Below, piece after piece: positions 11,973 to 61,265 of a DNA stretch of 64,000 nt (position 1 is the first letter of the stretch; each line of letters starts with the position of its first letter). This DNA is from Mastigias papua. Lineage: Eukaryota; Cnidaria; Scyphozoa; Rhizostomeae; Mastigiidae. The stretch spans positions 8,923,149 to 8,987,148 of the forward strand of contig OZ025287.1 of NCBI GenBank assembly GCA_964019165.1, read 5' to 3'. The translations under genes and the position numbers were made by a program. Under the pieces are notes generated by a model, which saw only the letters and a program-made list of their open reading frames with translations, was not told where the DNA came from and did not search any database.

Positions 11973-14533
11973 TTAGCAAGATTTTCGCTAATTTTATCTT
12001 GAGATCTTTTGCCAAAATTAACTCCTGAGAAAAGTCCTATCACTCTCAAAATCACCAAGACGTTCCTCAAAATTCATCTTCTTCAGGAAGGCATATAGTA
12101 CCAGGCTTTTTATGAAAAATGTAATGCTACACAATATACACGCGGGTAACATATTGAAGAGCAACCCTTGATTCTCATAACCAAAAACCAAACTGCAGCC
12201 TGAAACGAAGGCACTTAAACTCGTTAAATGTTTGGTTGCCATGATTTCTGCAAATAAAAATGTACTTTACACTCTACATTAAAAGGAATGATTTTTATAG
12301 ATATATACTGAAATCTGTACATATTTCTCTCTAGCCTGCACACAAATTTGCTAATACGGGGTATCTTGCATTGAAACACACATTAAAAGTACCTGATACC
12401 TTTTATGTAAGCAGTGACTACGAGATGCTCAAATTTCTTGCAGTGAAACATTCGGACATGAAGCTCAGTATGGCAAGACACTCAAGGTAATTGATTGCTG
12501 AAAAGACTTACAACCAAAGCAGATTCGAAGTCTCAGCTTTCTTTCTGCTAACCTTAATTTTGCTTGGGAAACATCACAGTTGTGAAAATTATTTGACAAC
12601 CTTTGCAAAACGCTGGACTCGTATTGCTTTTCGGGCAGTGTACAGGACTCACATTCTGCACTTGTACAGACACCAATTTTATTCCAAATACCGCTATGTA
12701 ATGATCAGTAAATCCCACTCCTTTCACCAAAGCATCCAGCATCAATTTATTGGTTCATTCGCGACTCAAACTACCGATATAGTTATTGATAAGGCCTGTG
12801 CGACCGATTTAACATTTCGTCTAACATTTAATCTGACTTCAAGTGTGAAGAATTAGTTAATATCTGCCAGCTGTGCAAACGAGCCTGAAATATCACCTAA
12901 CAATTAGCCGAACATTTGCTCTTATGCAAGGATTGAAAACATGAAGAAAGACTTTGGGGAGGGGGAGACAAGAACCCAGCGCGCTTGGGTGCATCTAACA
13001 ATTTTAGGAATTGCGCAAACGGTATAGCATTTCATTCAATAAATGAAAAAAATAAAACCTCAGGCCAAATGTTTGATCTTGATTCAGCATCGCCCGAAAT
13101 TGCAAAACACAGTCATTAGGTTTCCTGAAAAGGTGTGCTAACAATCTAACATGCCCAACATGATGTTAAATCAAATGTTAGGCCAATTGTTGATTTGTTC
13201 ACACAGGCCTTACTAGGTTTTTATGTGCAATAATTTAAGGTAGGTTGCAAAAGGAACTTTTTATCTGGAAAAATACAACAAAAGAAATAGTCAAAGTATG
13301 AATAAGAAATAGACTAGATCGATAATAATTCGAAGATATGCTGTCAGCAACCACGAACGAAGCTGCACGAAAAGCTTATCAATAAGTTAAATTATCAAAC
13401 CTACTCTAAAAATGTTCATCCTATAAATTACTTGAGATTCCAAATACATTAAATAAGCAAGTCTCCTTAGCATGGTCTCCTTAGGACCTAAATATCCAGA
13501 AAATAGATACAGAGAACTTCTTAACATGACAATATGCTTATATTGATGCTTATGGTATGATAGCCTTCTCTTAACTAGTTTTTCTATTAAATGAAATTAC
13601 AAAATGTCATTAAAACTCATATTCTCCGAAATTTAAATAATTTAAGAAAAACGCAAGTCTCAAGTTTCATCAAGGTTTCGATTTTTTGCTGATTTTAGTG
13701 CTTTTTAGAAAATAAAATAAATCGAGCTTCACTTTCACTTCATTTTTAGACAACAAGAGTTTTGCAAACCTTACAGTTGGAATTTGTACATTTTATGGAT
13801 TAGGCTATTGTAATGAGCTTTATATTAACTTTTTATAGTTTATGTACACTCTAAATAGGTGGCCTGAATTAGCTTTTATCCTTAGCTAATACAAATAGTT
13901 AACTATGAATTAAAGACTAAGTAATAAATAAAACAAATAAAAATAAATCATTTATCCTGTCTGGAACTCATTACACAAAGATGCGACTCCCAGGAAGTTT
14001 CAGTTACACATGTTTACTTATATGAATATAGTCTATAGGTGAGTTAATTCTCAAAATCGACAAAAATTCAAGAGTATTTTAGGTATATTCTTAAGCTCAA
14101 AATAGAAAATCTAAGAATATTGAGGCTCTGTAAAAAATTACGTAGACTTATAAGACATTGTATACTTGCTTATCAAACAAGGCCCTATGTCTAGAGGCTG
14201 TTTATAGATGCACTTGATGAGCTGAATCCAGAACTTGAATAACAATTTTCAAGGTAGATATGAATGCGTGAAATGATACTTAATAGTTGATATCTTTACT
14301 GCAAATTGTGTTAATATTTACAAGTATGTGTAAGACAAAACGATAACTGAAAGTTTGCTTACACAAAACACAAGAAATAGTGATATATGTAATGTTGTAA
14401 TATTATAATAAGTTGACTCTTTTGCTTACAATGGCACGGACAAACATCAAGCCCTGCAAAGTCATCACTGGTAGATGCTCATCTCAGAATTTTGTTCCTT
14501 TCTTTGAGTTAAAATAAATTCACTTGACATTTT
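11973..14533. other. 3' flank of the TRPM gene; no confident feature
   Basis: Mostly AT-rich non-coding DNA. A minus-strand 74-codon frame at 12018-12242 contains a hydrophobic stretch (LLFNMLPACILCSITFF) that could be one or two membrane segments, but it has no recognised family and no clear splice partners. Positions 14050-14165 carry one copy of a dispersed repeat whose core reads like TTAGG-CTCAAAA (see 33875-33965 and 45792-45900). Confidence 0.4.
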
Positions 14534-50864
<36,331 letters not shown>

Positions 50865-50930
50865 GATTTAAAATAATTTAGCCTTTACTTTCCTGGTGGC
50901 TATGGTCTGTAGCTTCTAAATTATATCACA

Positions 50931-52175
50931 TTGTGTAAATGCAGGAATTTCTCGCTATATTCTCTCATTAGATTTCTCTACGTAAGTGACCAAACCATTA
51001 TACTTAATATTATCAAAAACTGGGCACATCAATGGCGTATGCTCTTCAACCCTGATCCTATGAAGCAAGCTGTTGAAATAACGTTTTTCACGAAAAGAAA
51101 TCCCATTAATCACCCAGTGTTGAAATTTAACAACGTACCAGTTGCTAAAGTTGACGAACATAAACATCTTGGGATGATCCTCGGCTCAAAGATGTCTTTT
51201 GCTAGTCATATCCAGGCAGCTACTTTAAAGTGCAGATGCGGAATAGAATGATAAAATTTCTCTCGACATACCTACCTCGCAAAACCTTACAGCAGCTGTA
51301 CAAATCGTATGTAAGGTCCCGTTTAGACTATGGTGATGTAATATATCACGTTCCACACAGCGAATGTGAACTTAGTCACACTCCCTTTCTGACCAGAAAC
51401 ATGGAAAAACTTTAGCAAATTCAATATTCTGCTGCCTTAGCAATAAATGGTGCATGGAAAGAAACTTCCCGTGAAAAAATATATTATGAACTTGGTTGGG
51501 AATTCTTAAATTTGCGTCGTTGGAGTAGGCGTTTGATCCTGTTCTACAAGATTCTTAACAACATTACCCCTGACTACACCAGTTACCCTATAACGCAGTT
51601 AAAAATGGTTCCGTACTCATTTCATAAGGAAAATGTTGTAGGCCAGATAAGGGCAAGGACTTCAAAACTGAAATCTAGCTTTTACCCTCACTGCCTTTCT
51701 GAATGGAACAAACTTGATCCAAGTATCACGTCATCATCCTCGTTAAGTAATTTTAAAATAAAATTACTAAAAATTTATCCGTTTTCTTCCTAAGTCGGTT
51801 TATAGTATCTACCACCCGATCGGATTGGTAATCCTTACACAGCTACGAATGGGGCTTAGCAAATTAAACTGTCATAAGTTCGGACATAATTCCAGAGAAG
51901 CAATAAGCCCTCTGTGTCCTTCGAACGATGGCATAGAAGATACGAAACATTACCTGCTGCTTTGCCGTTCATATGTTGGACTTAGATAAGATCTCCTAGC
52001 AAGTGTAGCTGCAATATTTCATCTTTATAGTCTGTCTTCTCCTTCCTCTAATCAAGAGCTAGTAAAAGTTATCTTATATGGTGATGAAAGACTCCCTCTT
52101 GATTTAAACAAAAAACTGCTTGAAGCAACCTTGAAGTTTATACATGCAACAGAATGCTTTAAATAAGCGTTTCCT
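50931..52175 (+). pseudogene. C-terminal part of a non-LTR retrotransposon RT
   Basis: Four frames in sequence: NWAHQWRMLFNPDPMKQAVE and DEHKHLGMILGSKMSFASHI (RT thumb), LQQLYKSYVRSRLDYGDVIY, then YPHCLSEWNKLDPSI, then LTQLRMGLSKLNCHKFGHN with a zinc-knuckle-like Cys/His pattern (PLCPSN...HYLLLCR). Frameshifts near 51235 and 51790 and stops at about 51415 and 51990 break it. The RT catalytic half is missing. Confidence 0.8.
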
Positions 52176-52798
52176 AAATCCTATCGAATAGATTTCCCTT
52201 ATTAAAATCAATTAGTGGTTCTAGTTTGATTTTTATGTACTTTTGGTATTTTAATTTGGGAGTCATTCACCTTTTTTACACTGACGCCGATTTTTTTTAT
52301 CGCTTCCGACCATTTTTTCCCCTTGACTTTTTCCTTTTCCGTTGGGGTGCTCCCCATATGGGTTTGGCAATAACTACAACGGAATTTAAATGCCCCTCCC
52401 TCCCCTTTGAGGCGTTTCGTAAAAGGGTGAATGATCCCTTATATTTGTAGGCCGTAGGGTTGATATGGCATAGTATACTCCCTGCGGTATCGTTTATGTA
52501 CTTTGTTTCTTTATTTCTTGTACCCTGTAAGATTTAGAAGTATACATAAAAATAAACCATTAGACCCAGTGACCGCTCAAGACAAAACAAACACAGAGTT
52601 TATCATGTGGGGCTAAAAAACATTATGTTGCTGGCAACTTCTGCCTTATGCCAAATAATAAGTATTTTACTATCCCATTTAAGTCTAAAATAGCGTTCGT
52701 CTGGAAAGGAAATCTATTCCCCTCGGCCCGTCCTCCCATGACCAAATACCCAATTCCATTATGGATGGTAACTGCAATAAGTTAAAGAAACAAACCTT

Positions 52799-53190
52799 GT
52801 GTTTTGCCAAAACTTCAAAATCGAGCTACAGAAACTTCAAGATCGAGCTGCCAGAATCATCACCGACAGCAATTACGACGTCCCTGGCAAGCCATTAATT
52901 GATAGTTTGGGTTGGAAAACGATTTCTAAGATGATACAGTTTGAATCACGAGTAATGGTGTTCAAATCATTAAGTCGGCTCGTCCCGCAATATCTCTCTG
53001 ATTTTTTGTGGCAAACAGTGCCAATCCCTCATGCAATCTAAGATGTACTGACACCGATCTTGCGATAACAAAGAAAATTGCCTCAACTGGCCAGAAAGGC
53101 TTCCCCTAAAGGGGTATTGAACTTTGGAATAGCTTCCCAGATCAAACAAAACGAGCCACTAGCCTGATCTGCTTCAAGAGTCTGTTATAG
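52799..53190 (+). pseudogene. Second non-LTR retrotransposon RT C-terminal remnant
   Basis: Encodes ELQKLQDRAARIITDSNYDV, IDSLGWKTISKMIQFESRVM and FKSLSRLVPQYLSDF, typical of jockey-superfamily C-termini, followed by frameshifted remnants (RKASPKGVLNFG). A different lineage from the fragment at 50931-52175. Confidence 0.75.
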
Positions 53191-53199
53191 GCACTATCT

Positions 53200-55430
53200 A
53201 CTATTGAAACTTCTGCTATCTGTTTTGTAACTACTACTTCAATGTTTCAACTAGGACCTCAGATAATCTTTTTACTTGTTGCTTATTACAGACCACTGCA
53301 GATTTTGTAGTAACTAATTTATGTATAATTTTGTTTTTATTGTGTATTGTTGAAAAGATGAAAGGCCCCTTGAAAAGCAGATATGGCTGAGGAATTACCC
53401 TCCGTAAACATACCTAATAATAATGATAATAATAACAAACAAAGTCGGCCTTTCAAAGGTAGCTAATGGTTTTTTATTGGAAATTATACCGACTGTTCTT
53501 TAATATTGTTTTTGAATATTGCACACCTTTGCTTCTTGGAAAGCTTGCATGCATATCTGACCCTTGTTTGTTTCCAACAATGTTGTAGAGCGACTGCCTC
53601 TTGATTTGGAACAGATAAACCAATTTGTCTGAAGTTCATCTAAATTCATAATAAACCACAAGTTTTCCTCTATTTAACACTTATTTTGATCTAGATATAT
53701 TTTATTGGGGAACCATATCAGAAGCAAAAGAAATGAAAATAAAGACTTTTTATATTTACTGAAATATCACGTAAGCACAGCGAATACTTTCGCTCCAAAA
53801 CAGTTACCACAGGGCTCTTGACTTTTAGACAGTAATTGTGCTTGAGGTCAACTGCGGAAACTGTATTTCAATGGACGTTATACCTGATCGGCATGTGCAA
53901 TAAAAGACTATGTTTCATAATTTCCATACAGTACGGATACCTTCATGACTGTAGTGTATGTATTATACTCCTGATGGGCTGTGGGATCTCAACTAATTGA
54001 TACTGTATGCATTCGTGATATGATGATCTTCTAAAGCAATCTTGACAACCATAAAGGACTTCAAAAACGACAATAACCTTATTCAAAAAATTTACTAAAT
54101 CTCAAAGTAGCCCAACGATGGTAAAAGGCTAAGTATGGTACAGTTAATGAAACTACTACAAGAAGTGAAAATAGATTTACGGGCTACTCGTCGTCTAACT
54201 CATAGACTTTCTACAAAGAGTGGCCTAATTGCAGGAAAAAGCAAAGTAACATGCGAAGCATACTGCCAAACTCCGCCGCACTTTTATCTTAATCAACACA
54301 CTTACCTCTTGATTTTCTCAGCTATCCCTTCAAATACCATATGCAAGATGCTGGATAGCTGTGGCTTTGAGACTTAGTTAATTTCTTGCTTAGATAAAGT
54401 CATGCAAACTGCCTTTAGAAAAACATGATAGCGGTTTTAAGCATACCTAGCTTAACAGGACTTTAAGTAATGGTAGCAGCGTAAAAGCATGCTGTGCATT
54501 TGAAAGTCCCTTGACGAATTAAAAAAACAAGCCCCTTTTATGTAACAATGTGGCTGAAACTCTCTAAGATTGTTCCGGATTAACCAAGCAAAACACGTTT
54601 ATTGAAACAAGTTGATCTTCCTTTCATTTGCTTTGACAATGGTGGAACAACCGGTAATCTATGGTGCATTCGGGGAGTTTAAGAACAAAGAAACTTTTTT
54701 ATCTAAATCGAGAACTTCTTCTGTAAATCGCAGTGATATGGTACGGTGAGTCTACTCTAGGTTAGTAATACTCAAGAATCTATGGGCACTGGTCCTTAGG
54801 AACTTCCGAAAGGGTGATCTATTTGGAGTCAGTGGCATGCAATGATTTTTGAATCGGAAATGTAGCGCAAGACAGGTTTAAGCAAGATGCTGAGAGCAAT
54901 TCACAGTGCTGCTGCAAAAGTGGGGTGTCAAAACCCCTACACTCATTGAATCATCTTGAACCACACGTAGGAATACTTTTTAGGTACGAAGATAGTTCGA
55001 CGGAAGCAAGAGCAATTGACTTCCTTCCTAGGGTGCGATTGAACAGAATGCCCTACAATGATTTGATTGTAACTCTATTTTGAGTCAGAGGTAACTAAAA
55101 ACCGTCAAACTCTTGCCTAACCCTGGCTGTGTCTCTCCATCCCAAACTTACAACCAACAACATCTACTCATGAATGCTCTTAGGCTGCAAGATTTCTTGC
55201 AGAATGTTTTGAAAGCAAACATAAGACAAAAGGCCAAAAACATACAGCAGTTTCACCTCTCTAGGCACAGTATAAATTTTAGAAAGAAATGACGTATGAA
55301 CTTTAATAGCTTTTCTAGAATGTCCCCATAACTATGTGAAGAATGTGTACTCAATCACCTTTTAGTAAACATTGTTGACATATACTTGTCTACAATATGA
55401 TTTATTTGCATCGTAATGTTCTCAAAACAA
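53200..55430. other. No recognisable gene
   Basis: Non-coding, AT-rich, with a short AATAATG tract near 53418. No domain-bearing frame seen. It lies upstream of the TRPM gene. Confidence 0.45.
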
Positions 55431-55732
55431 AAAGAACAAATGCTGTTAGCAATTTTTCCTGTTTCTAGTTTATATGTGGCCATTCCTGCTAACTCCCATG
55501 ATTTCAGATGAAATTTCAAACATCTCTAACATCAAAGTATATATTTGCTTAAATGCGTGATTCATGTCTGTACATGCTGGATGTGTCTGTACATCGCCCA
55601 GATTAGAGGTGGTTAAAACTAAAGACACTAAAGATAAGAAGTCTTCTTTGTTCCCATAGATACCATACTTCTGAACTACCAGAATAAATACGGATTTCAC
55701 TATAGCAAGAAAAAGGAAAAACAGTATTTTAG

Positions 55733-55767
55733 CATACTGAAATCTTTTTTCATCTGTCACTCGTCAG
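55733..55767 (-). ncRNA. Hammerhead ribozyme interrupted by a transposon
   Basis: The core CTGACGA (complement of 55761-55767), GAA and stem III/cleavage side are present. The 5' stem I strand (complement of AGTATG) now lies at 57145-57150 beyond the inserted element, so the ribozyme is split. Confidence 0.7.
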
Positions 55768-55769
55768 AG

Positions 55770-57136
55770 CAGCAGCTGTAAAATGCAGGTCACCAGGTTA
55801 TGTAAAATGCAGGTCACGCTGACAGCCGCTTGCATTTTTCTGAGAAGGCCACACGGTTCAATCTATCCCATAAGGAAGCAATGCTAGAGGCCGTTGAATC
55901 TGAAAATGCTTCTAGATGACAAATCCATAACTTGGTCAGGCAGGGGTGATGTACGCTCATATCAATATGCAATTATCAGATTGCCGTGTAGTTACTTTGT
56001 ATCTGGTTGGGCACTTTGTGTTTTGCAACACTTTTCTAGGAAACTTCTCAGTTAATATTTTATGGCAATGAAACTCAGGTACGTTCAACTCTGACAGTCG
56101 TCTCGTGCTACAGCGCATGTTGAAATAGAGTGTAATTTCGAACATGGTTGAGACACATTGTCTCTATAGGCATTTCACTAATCTCTAGACTTGAAACATT
56201 TGCCAGAAAACATGGGTAAAAAGTAAAACTTATAACAGTTTCACAGACGGTCTCCGACCTTACTTTCGTCCTTTCCACGATGTCTTGGGATACTTGAATC
56301 ATAAACGGCAAAGAGGAACAGTAGGATAATGAACGTCCAAAGCAGACAATTCTAATCAATACGAATACAACCTTTCACGACTGGTTTCTACAAAGTATGT
56401 TTAATATTTGATACCAGTGATCTAGACTACTCACAACTCCCCCTCGCCTCGTATGCCATACACATTTTTATTTTATAAAAAACCTGGCTCAAGGCCTAAT
56501 TGTAAAGGTTTCCTAGTTTTTGTCCAAACTCTTAGTTCTAAAAGTTTCTTAAAAGTTCTGCATGACAGTAAAAAGAATTTCAGTGCTAGCAAAAGCAGAA
56601 CAGAAAACATTGTCTTTTGTATTCCTCATGAGGTTGAGGACATAAAAGATACTGTAGTGGAAACTTTTTAAATCCGATGAGAAGAGGAGAGAGGGGGGGG
56701 GGGGGTTTCCGAAACTTTGAAAAAGCAAATAAAGTTCTAACGTTCCTTAGCTCTTTCCTTGCAGTTCTAAATGTTCTTAAATTTTAATGTATCTAGTACT
56801 AGGTTTCTTACAAACCTATTCCTTATAAAAACAATCAACAATCGTGTAGTCCCCAATGATCAATGTTTATATGCGTACATGTGCCTCTCTATTTCTCCTA
56901 GCCATTATTTCCCCTCTTCACTGTTCAAATCCCGATTTACACTATTTTTTCCATATTAAATTTCCTCTCTTGACAATCACATATTGCTTGCAAACTGTGT
57001 AGAAATGAAAATGAAAAATACGGCTGCAATCGTTCCTCACAGCCTTAGCCACGAAAAAACAGTTTCGAGTAATTTCCTATTTTGTGGCATGACCAGCATT
57101 TTACCTGACCTGGTGACCTACATTTTACAGTTGTCC
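55770..57136. mobile_element. TIR transposon of about 1.36 kb inserted in the PLE hammerhead
   Basis: Inverted ends CTGTAAAATGCAGGTCACCA (from 55776) and TGGTGACCTACATTTTACAG (to 57130). Flanked by the 10-bp duplication CTCGTCAGAG (55760-55769 and 57137-57146), which is part of the hammerhead. The 9-11-bp duplication would suit a Mutator-like element; no transposase frame is seen, so it is non-autonomous. Confidence 0.7.
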
Positions 57137-57227
57137 CTCGTCAGAGTATGAAACGTCGGATAACCGCATCTGGTACCCGCACCTGGCTATATATGTCGGT
57201 TTACCTTTGGGTCATTATCCGACGTTT

Positions 57228-57268
57228 CATACTCTGACGAGTCTCGGACGAAGAAAGCTTTCAGTATG
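57228..57268 (+). ncRNA. Hammerhead ribozyme, near-intact
   Basis: CATACT, CTGACGA (57234-57240), GTC-TCG-GAC (3-bp stem II), GAA, then G at position 15.1 instead of A, AAAGCTTTC and AGTATG. The 15.1 change probably lowers activity. Confidence 0.72.
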
Positions 57269-57341
57269 CTAAAAGAATGTGCCCACGTCTCCGTGCTATA
57301 GTGAAGCTCTGTAGTACCAACAGACTTTTCAAATATGGATT

Positions 57342-57540
57342 TCATCATGGATCTGCAAGGCTGCACAGTGACGTCCAAGATGTGTGGTGGAATGCTGCAG
57401 CTAAATTTTCCGATTTCTAGTTTACATGGTGGCCATTCCTTGCAAGGTATTGCAGCTCATATAATTGCAAATGACATTTCAAACATCTCTAGGATCGAGG
57501 TATATATGTGCTTGACTGCATGATTCATGAAAAACCTGCC
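57342..57540 (-). repeat. Diverged direct repeat of 55440-55570, possibly coding-derived
   Basis: Shares TTTCTAGTTTA-ATG-TGGCCATTCC and TTTCAAACATCTCTA with 55440-55570 in the same orientation. On the minus strand both translate partly alike (IYT-ILEMFE-S), hinting at an old coding fragment of unknown family. Confidence 0.4.
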
Positions 57541-59480
57541 GCGAGTCGGAAACGTGTGGCCAGCGGAGTATGAAGTGTTCATTAACAACAAGAATTATAT
57601 TCTTGTTTCATAAACAGCACATAATGTTAGAAGATTGAATATCAAGCATTTTTAGTGGATATCAGTTGCACATGTTCCTACGCTGTTTCTTAATTTTCCC
57701 TATACAGCTTTTTCTGGGAATTGCCTAATGCAGACTACCCCGTTACTAAAAATACTTACTGCAAAATGTAATGCTAATCTATACGTTACTACCAATACTA
57801 TACGTTCTCATCATCCCTTATCGTAATGACTATATACACCTTTTCACAAGTAAGTTCCTTATGATTTATTTAGTGAGAATAGCTGAGTTTGCATAACACT
57901 GCAGTGCATAACACCAATAGACAGGCGCTATGCAAACATAACACGCTACTATATAGGTTACCACAGGAGTCAATACAACTTACATAAGAGAGATAACTGT
58001 CTTGAGAAAATATTGGAATTTTAAGGGCATAGGACTTGTCAACTGGTTTTGGTCTCAGAATTCAAACAATGAACTGTCTTAACCTTTAAGCAGTCGAGTA
58101 TTCCTGTCTTATGCTATATCCAAAACAACTAGATTTTTTTCTCGACTTTTGCTATACGTTTGTACTCAAAAAATCTGGTTATATATAGTGTTGTGGCTAA
58201 ATGGCTACTCATTTTGCAATGTAATGTACTCGACCTTCTAAATTGGAGCCTCGCTTTCACAAAAATCTTAACAATCAAAGAGAGTATAAACTGAAGTATA
58301 CTATGCAAAAAGTCATGAAACTGACCAAACGGCAGTGCAACGTTATGCAACTTCAAAATCCACTGGATTCTTTCTGAAGAAGGGAAACTACAAAGGGAAA
58401 ATATCTGCTAAACAGCTCTATCTAAGGTGGCCAAACGAATAGACCTTTATATAGTGAAAAGTAGAGAGATGAATCAAATTGTTTGGCCATAGCTTTGTAA
58501 ACAATTTTCTAATAGAAATAAGAGTTTATCACTGCACATTGAATGGTAGTGACACCAGGTCTGTACAATGCTAACTGAATGAATAGTGATTAGTATTGAT
58601 TGAGCATTGACTAGTGATTTCTATTGATATTGCAATTGATATCTCAATCAAAGAAACTTTGACACAAAGGATCTTGTAAATTCATTTTTGAGAAGTCCAG
58701 ACTTTTACTGTTCACCAATGCGCAAAGTCATTTTATAACTACACAAATTGGTTAGCATTGCACACTACAACAAGGTATGGTTCTCAGCCTATTTAAATAG
58801 CGAAGTACAATTAGTGATGTACTCATATTAAAGCTCTTTTTGAATAATCATGATTTATGAAACTGTTCTAGGTTGCAACACCCAGTATGGTTGCAATGGA
58901 ATGTGAGCAAACAATGGAGGTACAGGTAGTTACAAACCATTAAAATGACAAAATAGCGTGGTAGTAATCTATCAGGGCCATGCATAGAAAAATTTAAAAG
59001 TACTTTTAAGTTTTCCACAATCGATGAGTCGATGTTACTGAATTTAAATATATCAAATTCATGATTTACTAATACTTTCGTTACAGTGAAAGCAATGTTG
59101 TCATCTAAATATTGACAACAGGAGGAGATTAAATCGAATGTGGCAATTGTTTGAGATGCTTTATTAAGATCTAGGATAAATTATGATATTAAGACCTTTC
59201 AACTACACATTGAAACAAAATGACTGTCTGTAGCACGAGACCAGTGCGCTTATCACAACAACAATACATGACTACATGTATCACTGATATTGCAATGCAG
59301 GCAAATACAAAAAAAGCTCAGTGAAAAGATCAGCATATTCTGAAATAAGAGCAAAAGTGAATTTTTTGCTGTGACAAGGTTCAAGTCAGATGGGAGGGTA
59401 GGACTTCCAGTGCAGCAGATGTAACTTTATGAAGTTCCATACTACGGACAGCTAGAAATCTTTCTAGTGTATAGTGACGG
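57541..59480. other. No recognisable gene
   Basis: AT-rich non-coding DNA. No coding frame with a recognisable domain. Confidence 0.45.
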
Positions 59481-59489
59481 CTCCTAATT

Positions 59490-59660
59490 TGCCTTGACAC
59501 TGCCAAATCGTTCTCTATCTGTCGATGGATGCTATAACGGATATGAAAAATTTACAGTAATCCTAAATTGCATTGACACTGCCAAATCGCTCTATATTGT
59601 TACTCTAGTTTATTCTGTCGATGGATGCTATAACAGATATGAAAAATTGAAAATAATGCT
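59490..59660 (+). repeat. Two-copy tandem duplication, unit about 85-95 bp
   Basis: TGACACTGCCAAATCG...GTCGATGGATGCTATAAC(G/A)GATATGAAAAATT occurs twice, with a ~15-bp length difference. Confidence 0.8.
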
Positions 59661-59893
59661 GGCTTTATTCACAGGTATCTATTTCCTTTCAGCTCTGCAA
59701 CAATTAGCAGAATTGGGACATTGCATACAAAGATGTTTAGATAAGAAAATTGCTTGTGCACTAGAGAGTTAAAAAGAGTACATTTCCGCATTGGTAAATT
59801 GCTATTAAAGGATTCAATCTATCTACTCACCAAGGTAATCATCTATTCTCCCATCCAACTATCCATCTTCCCTTCCATTCACCTATCCATCAA

Positions 59894-60066
59894 CCCATCC
59901 ATCCATCCGTCCGTCCATCCATCCATCCATCCATCCTTCCGTCCGCCCATCCATCCATCCATCCATCCATCCATCCATCCATCCATCCATCCATCCATCC
60001 ATCCATCCATCCATCCATCCATCCATCCATCCATCCATCCATCCATCCATCCATCCATCCATCCAT
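59894..60066 (+). repeat. (ATCC)n array
   Basis: About 40 ATCC units with GTCC/TTCC variants at the left. The Pro-Ser-Ile-His and Trp-Met-Asp-Gly ORFs are artefacts. Confidence 0.96.
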
Positions 60067-60069
60067 TCA

Positions 60070-60190
60070 CCAATCAATCAATCCGCCAATCAATCAGTCA
60101 ATCATTCAACCAATCAGCCAATAATTCAATCAATCAGTCAATCATTATTAAATCAATCAATCAATCAATCAATCATCCAATCAATTAATC
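60070..60190 (+). repeat. (AATC)n-rich array following the ATCC array
   Basis: Irregular AATC/ATCA units directly adjoining the ATCC array, a compound microsatellite. Confidence 0.85.
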
Positions 60191-60607
60191 AAATTATCTA
60201 GATAGACATACTCAAATAAAACATACTCAAATAAAACAGTCAAATCGCATACAAGCTATAGCATAAACCAATAAAGTCAAGGTTATTAAATCAGCAAATA
60301 TAAACGAAGCTGCATAAAAGCTTATGAAAAGGTTAGTTTTCAGCATATGATTTAAAAATCAGCATGAATTAAATAATTCCATATTATAAAATGTGCAGTG
60401 TATTTCAAATCTGCTTGAAATACGCTTTTATTGCTCTGATGCTCTATGTGTGTAGCTGCTATTTGACCAAGAGTTTATCCTACATCCAAGGTTGAAGCTC
60501 CACTGGTACTACGTTATTGGCTGCACAAGATATTTGTCTGTGCAAATTGATAAAGAGATATGCAGTGCGAGCAAATAAGTTACGATCGAACAACGATTTG
60601 AAAGCGT

Positions 60608-60679
60608 GACCCGATAGGATAGTTAGCAGAGCACTTGACGTATAAAGTCAGGGGTCACTAGTTCAAGTCCTGCTAGAGT
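60608..60679 (+). repeat. tRNA-like sequence, degenerate
   Basis: An A-box-like TAGGATAGTTAGCAGAGC, an anticodon arm TTGAC-GTATAAA-GTCAG that pairs well, and a B-box-like AGTTCAAGTCC. The acceptor and T stems are poor, so it is a tRNA pseudogene or SINE head. Confidence 0.45.
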
Positions 60680-61265
60680 CAGTTGTTTTCTTCCACTTTC
60701 ACTTTTACATTCCCTTTTACAAGACACTTACAACTGCCTCACAATGACTTGAGATCTACCTACTTGTAAAGAGAAAAACTCAGTTTGGTTGTCATAGTCT
60801 TTTATCAAAAAGATCATCATAGTTGAAATATCTTATAAATTGCCAATATACCTGATGATCGTCCGCAAAAATTTCGGGATAGAGTCGCTTACATTTCTAA
60901 AATATTCTGTAGTGTGCATATATGAAATTACAGAAGTAAGTAAAATCAATACATGTGAAAAGGATCCATTGATTAAAAAGAATTTGCTATTTCATCAAGT
61001 TATGATTGATTGGCCGTACCGTTACTTCTAACTGTGCTTATATGCGTGCATAAATATGTGTGAATATGTAAGGCACAACGCTAACTGTACCTTTCCGTAA
61101 TACATATATGACAGTATACGTGAAGTTGCAATGGGTTGATTGCTCTTGCTAACAATGACACTGAAAAACATTTTATGCATATTCATATATCCAATGCGAG
61201 ATCCAATGTTCATTATCATTGTATCTTCAACTTCCTTTGATTGCAATGTTAACAATAACCAGCAT

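Larger units (their letters stand above)
55697..57330. mobile_element. Head-to-head PLE terminal element split by another transposon
   Basis: Flanked by near-identical 11-bp duplications AAATACGGATT (55686-55696) and AAATATGGATT (57331-57341). The left end TCACTATAGC and the right end AGACTTTTC match the PLE family. Like 38672-38927 it has no PLE ORF, only two inverted 3' regions with hammerheads. The left hammerhead is interrupted by a 1.36 kb TIR element. Confidence 0.8.

Noticed and set aside
12491..12856. 121-codon plus ORF and its 63-codon antisense
   Set aside because: No recognisable domain, low-complexity composition of translated AT-rich DNA, no splice partners.
59754..60188. Ile-His-Pro-Ser ORF and antisense Trp-Met-Asp-Gly ORFs
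   Set aside because: Translations of the ATCC/AATC microsatellite.
59894..60190. CRISPR-like spacing of repeats
   Set aside because: Simple tetranucleotide arrays without spacers in a eukaryotic genome.
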